Source: VXPQ01 sp965117025
Lineage (GTDB): Bacteria; Bacteroidota; Rhodothermia; Rhodothermales; VXPQ01
DNA length: 64,000 nt
Reading direction: 5' to 3'
Assembly: GCA_965117025.1 (NCBI GenBank)
Contig: OZ220746.1
Coordinates: 2,356,001-2,420,000 of the forward strand
The stretch's first letter is position 1. Each line of letters opens with the position of its first letter. The translations under genes and the position numbers were made by a program. The notes under the pieces are model-generated. The model ran no database searches and was not told the origin of the DNA. It saw only the letters and a list, made by a program, of their open reading frames with translations. This document shows, one piece after another, positions 10,301 through 18,496 of the stretch.

Positions 10301-10576
10301 GGCTTCATTGGGGAGGAATTCGTATACGACGCCAGTTTCGTCAAACTCCGCGAGCTGAGCTTGGGTTACCGCTTGCCTGCGCGGCTGCTTGCCAACACAC
10401 CGGTCAAGGTTGCTACGGTTTCGTTGGTAGCCCGCAATCTTTGGCTGCTTTACAGCAACGTGGATAACCTCGATCCGGAGTCCATTTTCAACAACACGCA
10501 GCAAGGCATCGGCCTGGAGCACTCCGGTGTTCCGCAGACGCGCAGCATTGGCTTCAATGTCAATGTGAGGCTATAG
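7367..10576 (+). CDS. SusC/RagA-family TonB-linked outer-membrane receptor
   Basis: This is a TonB-dependent transporter of about 1,070 residues. The ATG at 7367 begins a good signal peptide (MKTVTDAFRICSVLYVSLVV...ANAQ); ATGs at 7292 and 7322 are in frame but add a second hydrophobic stretch. After the signal comes a carboxypeptidase-D-like regulatory domain (VNGIVLDAEDDAPLPGVNI, VSDVDGTFEI, FSFVGY), then a TonB-box-like EEVVVTAFG, the plug (VRENNVANALAGKVAG, IIRGVSSLG, PLYVVDGVPIDNS) and a long beta-barrel ending in an aromatic-rich strand (GFNVNVRL). It would import a polymer-derived oligomer across the outer membrane together with the SusD lipoprotein encoded 31 bp downstream. The substrate cannot be told from sequence. 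A palindromic operator candidate lies upstream. Confidence 0.93.
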   Translation: MKTVTDAFRICSVLYVSLVVAFLLPGFNTANAQTHTVNGIVLDAEDDAPLPGVNILEEGTLNGAVSDVDGTFEITVSNANASLVFSFVGYVTETVAVNGQTDLTVRLSEDVELLEEVVVTAFGIERQERALGYAVSQVSGEALREVRENNVANALAGKVAGVLVSKPATGPAGSSRVIIRGVSSLGEDSQPLYVVDGVPIDNSTLGSAGMWGGADGGDGIGSINPDDIENISVLKGPSAAALYGTRAKNGVVLITTKRATPGLGLGVEFSSNTTFESVLVNTDWQNEYGQGARGEKPTSEDEALNTVDQAWGPRLDGSSVIGWDGTNQPYSRAPNAINSFYNTGLTTTNSLALTTATETSSLRLGFSHLQNEGVSPNSGLSRTSFSMRGGSQFGARLSADAKLNFVREYVKNRPRLSDSPGNANYSVYQLAPNVDVTTMECPPEDEACTEPGTDVDGRELHGGQLFGNTFQQNPYWAAHQYTTSDEDRRIIGFASLTYKFADWISLTGRFGGDTYATRRTGITPWGTAYQPLGSQNEQEFRITEINTDFLFNIDRSLPGNLGLVATAGGNILYRSRENLTLSGGGGFNVPGLEAVTNQNTRSHGYGFNEKQINSLYGSAELSYSDYFFLTATARNDWSSTLPIDNNSYFYPSVSGSFVFSDALDLPDWISFGKLRASWAEVGGDTNPYQLALTYSLAGSHLGQPRGAIAQGRIPLASLKPSSSVGIEGGLDIRFMDNRLGLDFTYYTQSATDQILSTTISNASGFGSQVINAAEIKNSGVELLLTTTPYRTGDWRWDLDVNLSRNTNEVVDLIEGQTSLVLAESRHRGNFVTADVGEPYGSIKGRKYLRQNVPTMVDPVSGETVDDFCNATGDIVHDADGLPMRTPGLCVLGNGTPNLLGGVSNTLRWRGFRLGMLIDMRFGGDIFSVTNSAGYSNGLHKNTLQGREEGFIVGEGVDADGNPNTVQANPQDYWSRIGGGFIGEEFVYDASFVKLRELSLGYRLPARLLANTPVKVATVSLVARNLWLLYSNVDNLDPESIFNNTQQGIGLEHSGVPQTRSIGFNVNVRL

Positions 10577-10607
10577 TTATCCAATCACGCTATACCAGAA
10601 CAGATTC

Positions 10608-12137
10608 ATGACCAACCCTCAGAAGTTCTTTTCGGGCATCTTGCTGATCCTCTGCCTGCTGGTTTTGGCCTCGTGCGATAGCGGGTTCGAAGATATAAAC
10701 GTGAACCCGACGCAAGCCAGTCAGATTGATCCGAATTTCAAACTGACGAACATCCAGCTCAGGATCAGCGGCAGTCGTTACGAAAACTGGCGGACGAACC
10801 TGATCTACAGTTCCACCATGATCCAGCATTTCGCTACGCTGCCGGGCTATTGGGCAGGCGACAAGTACACGTACATCGGTTCGTACTCTGCCGCGATGTG
10901 GGATAATTACTATAACAATATCGCCAGGAACATCGAGGATTTGCTGCTGCAGACCAGCGAAGATCCTGAACAGGCCAATATGCTTCACATCGCCCAGATT
11001 ACGCGGGTGATCATGTACCACCGGCTGACGGATCTGTACGGGGACATCCCGTACTCCGAAGCGGGCAGGGGCTTTATTGACGGCATTACGCAGCCGAAGT
11101 ATGATGCCCAGAGCGAAATATACGCCGACATGCTGGCGAAGCTGGAGGCTGCCGCTGCTGGGCTTACTCCGGGTAGTCCCACGTACGGGGGAGGCGACCT
11201 CATATACCAGGGGGATGTGGGCCAATGGCGCAAGTTGGCCCATTCGCTCATGTTGCGCCTGGGGATGCGGCTGGTCAAGGTAGACCCCGGAGCCGCGCAG
11301 AGTTGGGTGCAGAAAGCCATCGCCGGGGGGACTATGGAAAGCAACGACGACATTGCCTATGTGCCGCATAACGATCCATCCGGGTGGCAAAACGGAAACG
11401 GACAGGTTTTCGCTGCAGATAACAATCCGCGTCTGAGTAAATTCTTTGTGGACTGGATGGTGGCGCATGGCGATCCGCGCTTGGGAGTATACGGAACCAT
11501 TCCTGTCGCAGGCGGCGATCCGGTAGGCATGCCCAACGGCAAGGTCGCGGGTGGATCAGATGCGGTGAACGGCATCGAGAACGATCCCAGTTGGGTTTCC
11601 TGCGATAGCGGCGCCACCCCGTGCGGCATGGACGTGTATATGCGGCCGAACCCGGTTATTCAGGGACGGGACGACCCCATGTTCTTTATGACCTATGCCG
11701 AGGTGGAATTGCTCAAGGCCGAGGCGGCGGTTCGGGGCTGGCATGGCGGGGATCCAGCGACCCATTACGCCAACGGCGTACGCGCCGCCATGCAGTACCT
11801 GTCCATGTACGGCGCAGATGCGGTCATTTCCGACGCCGATATCGATGCATATCTTGCGGCGCATCCGTACAATGCGGCTGCCGGGATGCAACAGATCAAC
11901 GAGCAGATATGGGCGGCGACGCTGCTGAACGAGTATGAGGGGTATGCCAACTGGAGGCGGACCGGGTATCCCGAATTGACTCCCGTGGTATTTCCCGGCA
12001 ATGTGACCGGGGGCACCATTCCCCGGCGCTTGCGTTACCGCGAGGCGGAAGCCGTGGCGAATCCGGAAAATTATAGTGCCGCCGTATCTCGCCAAGGCCC
12101 GGACGAGTTGACTACGCGTATGTGGTGGGATAAATAG
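10608..12137 (+). CDS. SusD/RagB-family substrate-binding lipoprotein
   Basis: This protein of 509 residues has a lipoprotein signal peptide whose lipobox LASC puts the acylated cysteine at residue 23. The mature N-terminus (FEDINVNPTQASQIDPNFKL) and internal segments such as ITRVIMYHRLTDLYGDIPYSEA and the C-terminal NEQIWAATLLNEYEGYANWRRTGYPEL...IPRRLRYREAE are typical of the SusD-like helical-repeat (TPR) family. It would cap the SusC barrel at the cell surface and hold the substrate. It lies 31 bp after susC on the same strand and is followed at once by a strong terminator, so susC-susD form a two-gene unit. Confidence 0.92.
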   Translation: MTNPQKFFSGILLILCLLVLASCDSGFEDINVNPTQASQIDPNFKLTNIQLRISGSRYENWRTNLIYSSTMIQHFATLPGYWAGDKYTYIGSYSAAMWDNYYNNIARNIEDLLLQTSEDPEQANMLHIAQITRVIMYHRLTDLYGDIPYSEAGRGFIDGITQPKYDAQSEIYADMLAKLEAAAAGLTPGSPTYGGGDLIYQGDVGQWRKLAHSLMLRLGMRLVKVDPGAAQSWVQKAIAGGTMESNDDIAYVPHNDPSGWQNGNGQVFAADNNPRLSKFFVDWMVAHGDPRLGVYGTIPVAGGDPVGMPNGKVAGGSDAVNGIENDPSWVSCDSGATPCGMDVYMRPNPVIQGRDDPMFFMTYAEVELLKAEAAVRGWHGGDPATHYANGVRAAMQYLSMYGADAVISDADIDAYLAAHPYNAAAGMQQINEQIWAATLLNEYEGYANWRRTGYPELTPVVFPGNVTGGTIPRRLRYREAEAVANPENYSAAVSRQGPDELTTRMWWDK

Positions 12138-12176
12138 TGCGCGGGTAGGTGCGTGCACATTTAACTTTATCGTATT

Positions 12177-12211
12177 GCCGGGGGGCGCTTTGAGCGCTCC
12201 CCGGCTTTTTT
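12177..12211 (+). terminator. intrinsic terminator after susD
   Basis: A GC-rich hairpin with a 13-bp stem (GCCGGGG..GCGCT / AGCGC..CCCCGGC, one G-T pair) and a 3-nt loop is followed by a run of T. It lies 40 bp past the susD stop and between two convergent genes. Confidence 0.85.
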
Positions 12212-12253
12212 ATAGATCTCCTTGTTATATCACCTTTATAGATATTCTTTATA

Positions 12254-14593
12254 TCACCGCAGCACGTTCAGCAGCCGCGAGTACTTGATAATGATTGCCT
12301 GGTCTGTGAATTCCGGGTTGAAGGCTCCGAACTCCCTGTCCAGGTCATAGTCGGACGTGTGGTTGAAGACGATGAACAGGCCCGTTCCTGCTGATTGCAG
12401 CCACCCGAATCGCAAATTCATGGACCAGAGTTCTGCTGCACTGTTGTACTGAAGCAGCGTTTGCAGATAGATGCGCGGAGTGAAGGAATACGAAAGCCGG
12501 GTACGCACCAGATTCGCGGTGAATTTGCCGCCCGGCAGGTCCACCCAGTTTTGACTCAGACCGATCTCCGTGTTGAATGCATCCCCCGCCCGTGCGCGGA
12601 TGGTGGAAAGGATCGTCACGCGATCGCCTCCGAAGAATCCTCCCGCAATAACCCGGGTGCTCAGGCTGAGCGGGAGGCTTTCGTCCGTGATGCCGACGAT
12701 CATGGCTTCCCGGTGATGGTACGATTTCCTCGGCACCCACACGCCTTCACTGATTTGAAAGGCTTCCCGGACGCCTTCGGTGGTGAAGTTGATGCCCGTG
12801 TGAATTTCCCAGCCGTTTTCCCACTCCCAGTGGTTGTCGATGTGCAGAAAACCTGTTTCGTACACCCTGTCGAACCCCCAGTACCCATAGTAGCTGACAT
12901 GCGGGCGCAGTTCGTGAAAACGGAGGAAGTCGGGACGATACCGGTAAAAAACAAGGCCGTTAAGATACCGGTAGGCGGATGTCCGTTGCATAAAACCGAG
13001 TTCCGGATTGAAGTTGTCGGCTACTTCGGCATACGCCGCGTTCAGCATCCAGGCCTGGGAGTTGTAGTTGGCAGTTGCCCGGTACGCATAGTTTTTCCCC
13101 GACATACCCGGCGTCGCCGACAATGCCCCGAAACCCGATATGAAGCCATACTGTCCGATACCGAGCTGACCGTCCAGCGCGAATACGCGGTTGTAATCAT
13201 TCTCGGCCGCCAGATCACCCACGCCCTGCCGGTTGGTAACAAGCACGCCGGCGAAGGTCCGGTTCGGAAACTCGCGCTTGAGGCGCGCCACGCTGAAATT
13301 ATTCCCGGGAATCTCTTCTCCACCGAGTTGCCGGGTTTGCATATTGAGCACCCCGATCCGGTAATCGCCCACCGAGCCGGAGAGGCGCGCGCCGCCGAGA
13401 ATGGGTACCGCTACGCCGCCCGCGCCGATCCCGATGCGCCGGCTGAAGAACAGGTCGATCTGCCCCGGCGCGCCCACTGAAAACACGCCGGCGTTCTCCA
13501 GGAAGAAGGGCCGTTTTTCCGGGAAGAAAAGATTGAAGCGGTCCAGATTGATTTGTTGCTCGTCCACCTCGACCTGGGCAAAGTCGGTGTTGTACGTGAC
13601 GTCGAGCGTCATACTCGGGGTCAGGCTGTACTTCAGATCTATGCCGACATCCCCTTCCGGGTCTGAATATTCCGAGGTGGTGTGCAACTCCGAGGAGTCG
13701 GTGGTGCGGGCGCCTTGTCCAAGCGCGTACGGGATGATTTGCAGATTGCGCGGCGCCTGGATGTCCAAACCTTTCAGTGTTCCGGCCAGCGAAACGCGCG
13801 CGAGCGTGTATTGCCGGGGAAGCGGGGCCCAGTAGGCGGTTTCGTTCCGGCGCCGGATGCGGCGTTCGAAGTTGATGCCCCACACCTGATTTTCCCCGGT
13901 CGCAAAGCGCAAGGTGCGCAGTGGAATGGCGAATTCGGCGCTCCATCCGTACGCTCCCGTTTCCGTGTGGACCGTCCATGCACCATCCCAGTTTACGTTC
14001 AGTCCGCCGCCCGAACCGCTTTGGTTGCGCGGGCCCTGGGAGAACCGCCCGCTGTTCTGGCCTTCGTTCGTTACCTGCGCATCGTATTCGATTCCAGCGG
14101 AGTTCGTACCGAAGATGAATCCGTTCTGGCGATCACGGTACGTGTCCAGAATGAGACTGAAACTGTCGGCCTCCTGTGGATCCGCATCCCGGCGGCTGTC
14201 CGACACGATGATCTGCGCCGGGTCGCGGTCATAGCACACGACCCCGACGTACAGGGTCTGTTCGGTGTACCGGATGCGGACCGCGGTCTGCTCGGAGGCC
14301 GGTTGCCCCTCGTTCGGGGTGATTTGGATAAATCCGGTGGCAGGTTCGATGTCGGACCAGGCGGGGTCGCCCAGTACGTCGCCGTCGAGGGCGGGCAGGG
14401 CGTTGCTGTTGCTCTTAACCGCGCGTATTGCGGGGGCGGCGCCCGGAGAGCTATCGGCTGCGCTGTTATTGGTAGCGTAAGTCCCCGTCTGTTCTGCTTG
14501 CTGCGCCGTGGCGGGAAGCGCAAGGAGCAAGGTCAGAAAAAAGAAGAGAGACGCAAGCATTGCACGGCTTGCGAAGCGCATCCTGTGGTACAT
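12254..14593 (-). CDS. DUF5916 outer-membrane protein with N-terminal CBM9-like domain
   Basis: This 779-residue protein has a signal peptide (MRFASRAMLASLFFFLTLLLALPATAQ; the ATG at 14581 is an alternative start). It then has a CBM9-like beta-sandwich at about residues 60-260 (LDGDVLGDPAWSDIEPATGF, VRIRYTEQTLYVGVVCYD, FGTNSAGIEYDAQV, WSAEFAIPLRTLRF, WGINFERRIRR) and a C-terminal DUF5916 beta-barrel region (FNLFFPEKRPFFLENAGVFSVG, LFFSRRIGIG). The pattern is that of outer-membrane proteins found widely in Bacteroidota, whose role is not established. It is divergent from a second DUF5916 gene, and the 260 bp between them must contain both promoters. Confidence 0.85.
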   Translation of the reverse strand: MYHRMRFASRAMLASLFFFLTLLLALPATAQQAEQTGTYATNNSAADSSPGAAPAIRAVKSNSNALPALDGDVLGDPAWSDIEPATGFIQITPNEGQPASEQTAVRIRYTEQTLYVGVVCYDRDPAQIIVSDSRRDADPQEADSFSLILDTYRDRQNGFIFGTNSAGIEYDAQVTNEGQNSGRFSQGPRNQSGSGGGLNVNWDGAWTVHTETGAYGWSAEFAIPLRTLRFATGENQVWGINFERRIRRRNETAYWAPLPRQYTLARVSLAGTLKGLDIQAPRNLQIIPYALGQGARTTDSSELHTTSEYSDPEGDVGIDLKYSLTPSMTLDVTYNTDFAQVEVDEQQINLDRFNLFFPEKRPFFLENAGVFSVGAPGQIDLFFSRRIGIGAGGVAVPILGGARLSGSVGDYRIGVLNMQTRQLGGEEIPGNNFSVARLKREFPNRTFAGVLVTNRQGVGDLAAENDYNRVFALDGQLGIGQYGFISGFGALSATPGMSGKNYAYRATANYNSQAWMLNAAYAEVADNFNPELGFMQRTSAYRYLNGLVFYRYRPDFLRFHELRPHVSYYGYWGFDRVYETGFLHIDNHWEWENGWEIHTGINFTTEGVREAFQISEGVWVPRKSYHHREAMIVGITDESLPLSLSTRVIAGGFFGGDRVTILSTIRARAGDAFNTEIGLSQNWVDLPGGKFTANLVRTRLSYSFTPRIYLQTLLQYNSAAELWSMNLRFGWLQSAGTGLFIVFNHTSDYDLDREFGAFNPEFTDQAIIIKYSRLLNVLR

Positions 14594-14854
14594 GGAGGGT
14601 AGCCGGAAAAGATCAGAGAGGAAGATGCAGAAAAAAGCCGGAAATACAGAAAATACAACTATGAAATATAACGCAAACGCAGCTGGATATGTATTTTATC
14701 GGTTACAAATAAAAGAAGCATGTCATGGAATGCGGAACCGATATTTGGGGTCTAATCATATGACCTTGGCGCCGCCATGGCTTTCGCCTGGAAATTTGCG
14801 CATCGACGAAACAGGATATATCGGGCAATCTTTTTCCTTGAAACTGTGGTCTCC

Positions 14855-17503
14855 ATGCAACGTGATGCACTGATTTTCTCACATGTTTCGGCATTCGTTG
14901 CGGCTGTGTTCGCCGTATGCATCCTGCCGCCTGCCTTCCAGGTCACGGCCCAGACGAGTGCGCCGCCCTTTCCGATAGAGCGGGAAAACGAGGGCGTCAT
15001 GCAGGCCCTGTTTGTCGAAGAAGAAATCGCTCTCGACGGCATATTGGACGAAGCGGTCTGGCAAAAGGCCGTCGCCGTATCCGGTTTCAGGCAATACGAA
15101 CCTGTGGACGGCGCCCCGGCATTTCAGGAAACGGAAGTTCGTGTCTTGTATGGTGCGAATAATCTCTACGTCGGGGCATTGCTCCATGACGAGGAACCGG
15201 GGGCTATTGAAAGGGCATTGGGGCGGCGGGACGATTTCAATCGGGCCGACTGGTTTCTGGTGGCTGTAGACGCCTATTTCGACCGGCGCACCGCCTATGT
15301 CTTTGGCGTGAATGCGGCCGGCGTACAATTCGATGCGCTTCAGACGGGAACCGGAGCAACCGGCGGCGGGCCGGGTGGCGGCGGCGGTGGCGGCGGGCCG
15401 GGTGGCGGCGGCGGAGGTAATAATGCGCCCCGAGGCATGGATCCTTCCTGGGATGCCGTATGGTATTCGGATGTACGCACCACGCAAGAGGGGTGGGTTG
15501 TGGAGATGCGCATTCCATATAGCATGCTGCGTTTCTCGGAGGCGCCCACGCAAACATGGGGAGTTCAATTCACGCGCAGGATTCCCCGGCTCGGCGAACA
15601 ATCGGAGTGGCCCCATGTGCCCCGCACGGAGCGGACCAACCTGGTGGCCCAATTTGGTCGTCTGGAAGGCATTCGGGATGTGAAGCCCCGGCGCAATGTA
15701 CAAATCATACCCTATACCGTCACCGGGGTGAACACCCTCGAAAGCGAGGAGGTTGCCGGAAAACGGGCAAGCAGCCGCACCTTCGATGTGGGCGGGGATA
15801 TGAAGATAGGTCTCGGTACGAACGTTACGCTGGATGCGACGATCAATCCGGATTTTGGTCAGGTCGAGGCCGACCCGGCGGTATTGAATCTCACGGCCTT
15901 CGAAACCTTTTTCCAGGAGCGGCGCCCTTTCTTCGTGGAGGGCATCAATATCTACGAATTTTCCGTCGGCCCCGGACGGCTTCTGTATACGCGCCGGATA
16001 GGGGCGGATGCCCCCATTATTGGCGCCACGAAGCTTTCCGGACGCACAGGCTCAGGTCTTTCCTTTGGCGTGTTGGGCGCCGCGACGGGATCCGATTTCA
16101 GTCCTTCGCGAGGGTATGGCGTCGGACGGGCGAGCCAGCAAATCGGATCCTATTCGAGCGTGGGGGGCATCGTAACCCTGTTCGAAGGATCCAATGTGGG
16201 CGGGAACCACTTGCGAAGCCTGGCGGCAGGTGCGGACTGGGATCTCCGGTTTCTCGAAAACCGGTACGGCATCGAGGGGTTTTTTGCGCTTACGAACCGA
16301 AACCGGATCGATGCGGATATCGGCGGAGAGACCGGGTTCGCCAGCAAGCTATGGGCGCGCAAACGACAGGGGGCCTGGTATGGGTTCGCAGGGCTGGATG
16401 TATTCAGCGACGCCTTTAATCCAAACGATATAGGCCAACTTCGCGAGACCAATTTCATTGCGCTGCTCTCCTCCATGCAGCACCAGGTCAATGGTGGAAG
16501 GCCCTTTGGCCCTTTCTCGCGAGCCGGAGCGCGTATCTTCTTCGTTCAGGAATTCTCCTACCGGGAAGGGCTGGATCTCGGACAGCGCCTGGATTTTGGT
16601 TCCCGGTGGACGCTCCGCGGTTTCCAGTCCATCATTTTTGGCCTTGAATATGAAAATCCGTTCGGGGGGTACGATTTGTACGAGACACGCGGACTGCTGC
16701 CCTGGTCTCCACCAGGGAGTTTTGCCATTCAAGGGCGGTTCCAAACCGACGAAAGACGGAACTGGCAAATCGAGCCGGGACTGGATTTAGCATTTTACGG
16801 CGATGGAGGCACAGAATCGGAAGTCAGCCTCGAAGGACAATGGAATGCCAGTAATCGTTTGTCGTTGTCTGCCCAAATAGAAGGCGAGTGGGAACGCGAT
16901 GTGCTGGCCTGGTCCGCAAACGAAACCTTGCTGCGCTCCGGGGCTGGTTGGCGCATCGGGCGGGAAGCGTCTTCACCGTCCGGTTTGACTGATGCGGATT
17001 TTGTAGCGTTCGATGATCACGGAACGCTGGACGCCATTCTCGCCGGTGTCGATCCCACAGGCGTCGACCAGTATTATGTATCCGTGTTTGGCGCGAGGGA
17101 TACGCGTTCGGCGGACATTACGCTGCGCGGCACGTTTACCCTGACACCCAAGTTGTCTTTGCAGCTCTACAGTCAGCTTTTCGCGGCGAGGGGACGCTAC
17201 GACCGTTTCCGGATTCAACAGGATCGGGACCACCTGACTGACTTTGATGCCTATCCGAAGCGCGATGAATTTGCATTCAGCAGCCTGAACTCCAATCTCG
17301 TGCTGCGCTGGGAATACCGTCCCGGCTCTGTACTGTTCGTTGTCTGGACGCATGGCAGAGAAGCGGAAGACATATTGAATCCTCTCGCACCTATGATCCG
17401 TTCGCCTTACGATCGTTCGATCAACGATCAATTCAGCAACACCTTCGATGTCTTTCCCGAGAACGCCTTCCTGATCAAGCTGAATTACAACTTCCTGAAT
17501 TAG
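14855..17503 (+). CDS. DUF5916 outer-membrane protein with CBM9-like domain and polyglycine insert
   Basis: This is the divergent partner of the preceding gene, about 880 residues from the ATG at 14855 (MQRDALIFSHVSAFVAAVFA, signal peptide ending TAQ); the frame is also open to 14777. The CBM9-like part (LDGILDEAVWQKAVAV, VRVLYGANNLYVGALLHD, FGVNAAGVQFDALQ) is interrupted by a glycine-rich stretch encoded at 15361-15420, before MDPSWDAVWYSDV and WGVQFTRRIPR. The DUF5916 barrel follows (FFQERRPFFVEGINIYEF, LYTRRIG) and ends LIKLNYNFLN, a plausible terminal strand. The stop codon TAG is itself the first three bases of the inverted repeat of a MITE-like element, so the insertion may have set the exact end of this protein. 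Confidence 0.83.
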   Translation: MQRDALIFSHVSAFVAAVFAVCILPPAFQVTAQTSAPPFPIERENEGVMQALFVEEEIALDGILDEAVWQKAVAVSGFRQYEPVDGAPAFQETEVRVLYGANNLYVGALLHDEEPGAIERALGRRDDFNRADWFLVAVDAYFDRRTAYVFGVNAAGVQFDALQTGTGATGGGPGGGGGGGGPGGGGGGNNAPRGMDPSWDAVWYSDVRTTQEGWVVEMRIPYSMLRFSEAPTQTWGVQFTRRIPRLGEQSEWPHVPRTERTNLVAQFGRLEGIRDVKPRRNVQIIPYTVTGVNTLESEEVAGKRASSRTFDVGGDMKIGLGTNVTLDATINPDFGQVEADPAVLNLTAFETFFQERRPFFVEGINIYEFSVGPGRLLYTRRIGADAPIIGATKLSGRTGSGLSFGVLGAATGSDFSPSRGYGVGRASQQIGSYSSVGGIVTLFEGSNVGGNHLRSLAAGADWDLRFLENRYGIEGFFALTNRNRIDADIGGETGFASKLWARKRQGAWYGFAGLDVFSDAFNPNDIGQLRETNFIALLSSMQHQVNGGRPFGPFSRAGARIFFVQEFSYREGLDLGQRLDFGSRWTLRGFQSIIFGLEYENPFGGYDLYETRGLLPWSPPGSFAIQGRFQTDERRNWQIEPGLDLAFYGDGGTESEVSLEGQWNASNRLSLSAQIEGEWERDVLAWSANETLLRSGAGWRIGREASSPSGLTDADFVAFDDHGTLDAILAGVDPTGVDQYYVSVFGARDTRSADITLRGTFTLTPKLSLQLYSQLFAARGRYDRFRIQQDRDHLTDFDAYPKRDEFAFSSLNSNLVLRWEYRPGSVLFVVWTHGREAEDILNPLAPMIRSPYDRSINDQFSNTFDVFPENAFLIKLNYNFLN

Positions 17504-17769
17504 GGCCTGTTAATACTATGCAGCGGCGCTCTGCGGGGCCTGTTTTCCTGTCAGGTCAGGCGCCGCGAGCGCATTGTGGCCCAGCCACATAAGCGAGCGG
17601 CAACGCCGCATGGCGGGAAAAGAGGCCCCGCCCTTCGGGTTCCGCCGGTCACGGCGTCACTCTTCGTTGCTCGTCGCTCATTTGGAATCACCAAACTTCA
17701 CTCCTCGCGCCTTGATTGACGCCGTGCCTGACGAAACAGAGCATTGCTGCATAGTATTAACAGGCCCTA
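17501..17769. mobile_element. MITE-like element with 24-bp perfect terminal inverted repeats
   Basis: The left end 17501-17524 (tagggcctgttaatactatg...) is the exact reverse complement of 17746-17769. If the terminal TA is counted as target site, the element is GGGCCTGTT...AACAGGCCC flanked by TA. A nested inverted repeat (17533-17548 with 17616-17631, one mismatch) gives further secondary structure. At 269 bp with no transposase frame it fits a miniature non-autonomous element. It overlaps the stop codon of the upstream gene and supplies most of the leader of the downstream gene. A frame open from 17574 through the element is probably not translated. No second copy was seen in this window. 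Confidence 0.85.
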
Positions 17770-17825
17770 ATGGCTATTTTGAAGTCGAGGGGTATTGCAA
17801 TCTGTCCTATCCTCGGCTCTACTGC

Positions 17826-18464
17826 ATGAAAACGTGGATTGTGTCGCTTGTTGGTGTTTTAATCGTCGGCGTTACCGGCGATCAATCTTCTCATGCGCAA
17901 CCCGTACCCATTGAATTTATGGCCGGTCAGCGCTATGCATCAGCCAATGTGGTGATGAGCAAAAAATTCAATACGGATTCCAATATTGGTTTTTTTCACG
18001 TGAATAGCCTCACAATGGACTATGATGATAAAAGCAATGATAATTTAGTCGTGCAGAATATGTTGTTTTACGAACTGCCAGGAAATTTCCGGATTACGGG
18101 AGGCGCCGCGTATGCGACCAAGCCCGGATTCAGTCCCGCTGCAGGATTGCAATATATCCATGCAGGACCGCATTGGTTTATTCTTTTTTCTCCTCGTATT
18201 ACCGTTGAAAGCGATCCTTCCTATACAATGTTCGCCATCGCGAGATATGCCGTCGGAATAAACGAAAAATACAATTTCTATGCCTCTCTACAGGCAGTGA
18301 ACGTGTTTGATGCAAGCGAGCATATTACCAGTTCTCAATGGATGCGCGCAGGGCTGGATCGTCACGGTCTGCAGTTTGGGGTAGCTGTCAATTTCGATGA
18401 AGCCGGCCCGGCTCCGAAGGTGAAACTTAACGCCGGGTTGTTTATACGCCGCGAAATATTTTAA
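17826..18464 (+). CDS. small predicted outer-membrane beta-barrel protein, function unknown
   Basis: I place the start at the ATG at 17826, where a signal peptide begins (MKTWIVSLVGVLIVGVTGDQSSHAQ). The frame is open 84 codons further, but that part translates the MITE-like element. The mature protein of about 190 residues alternates polar and hydrophobic residues (GFFHVNSLTMDYDD, WFILFSPRITVESD, YNFYASLQAVNVFD, GLQFGVAVNFDEA) and ends LNAGLFIRREIF with a terminal Phe, as outer-membrane barrels do. I do not recognise a family. Its promoter must lie in or just after the mobile element. Confidence 0.65.
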   Translation: MKTWIVSLVGVLIVGVTGDQSSHAQPVPIEFMAGQRYASANVVMSKKFNTDSNIGFFHVNSLTMDYDDKSNDNLVVQNMLFYELPGNFRITGGAAYATKPGFSPAAGLQYIHAGPHWFILFSPRITVESDPSYTMFAIARYAVGINEKYNFYASLQAVNVFDASEHITSSQWMRAGLDRHGLQFGVAVNFDEAGPAPKVKLNAGLFIRREIF

Positions 18465-18496
18465 CCGTACCGCTTGCCGAACGGAGGGGCATTCCG

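Noticed and set aside
17574..17825. N-terminal extension of the small barrel protein through the MITE-like element
   Set aside because: The added 84 residues translate transposon sequence and precede a clean signal peptide at 17826.
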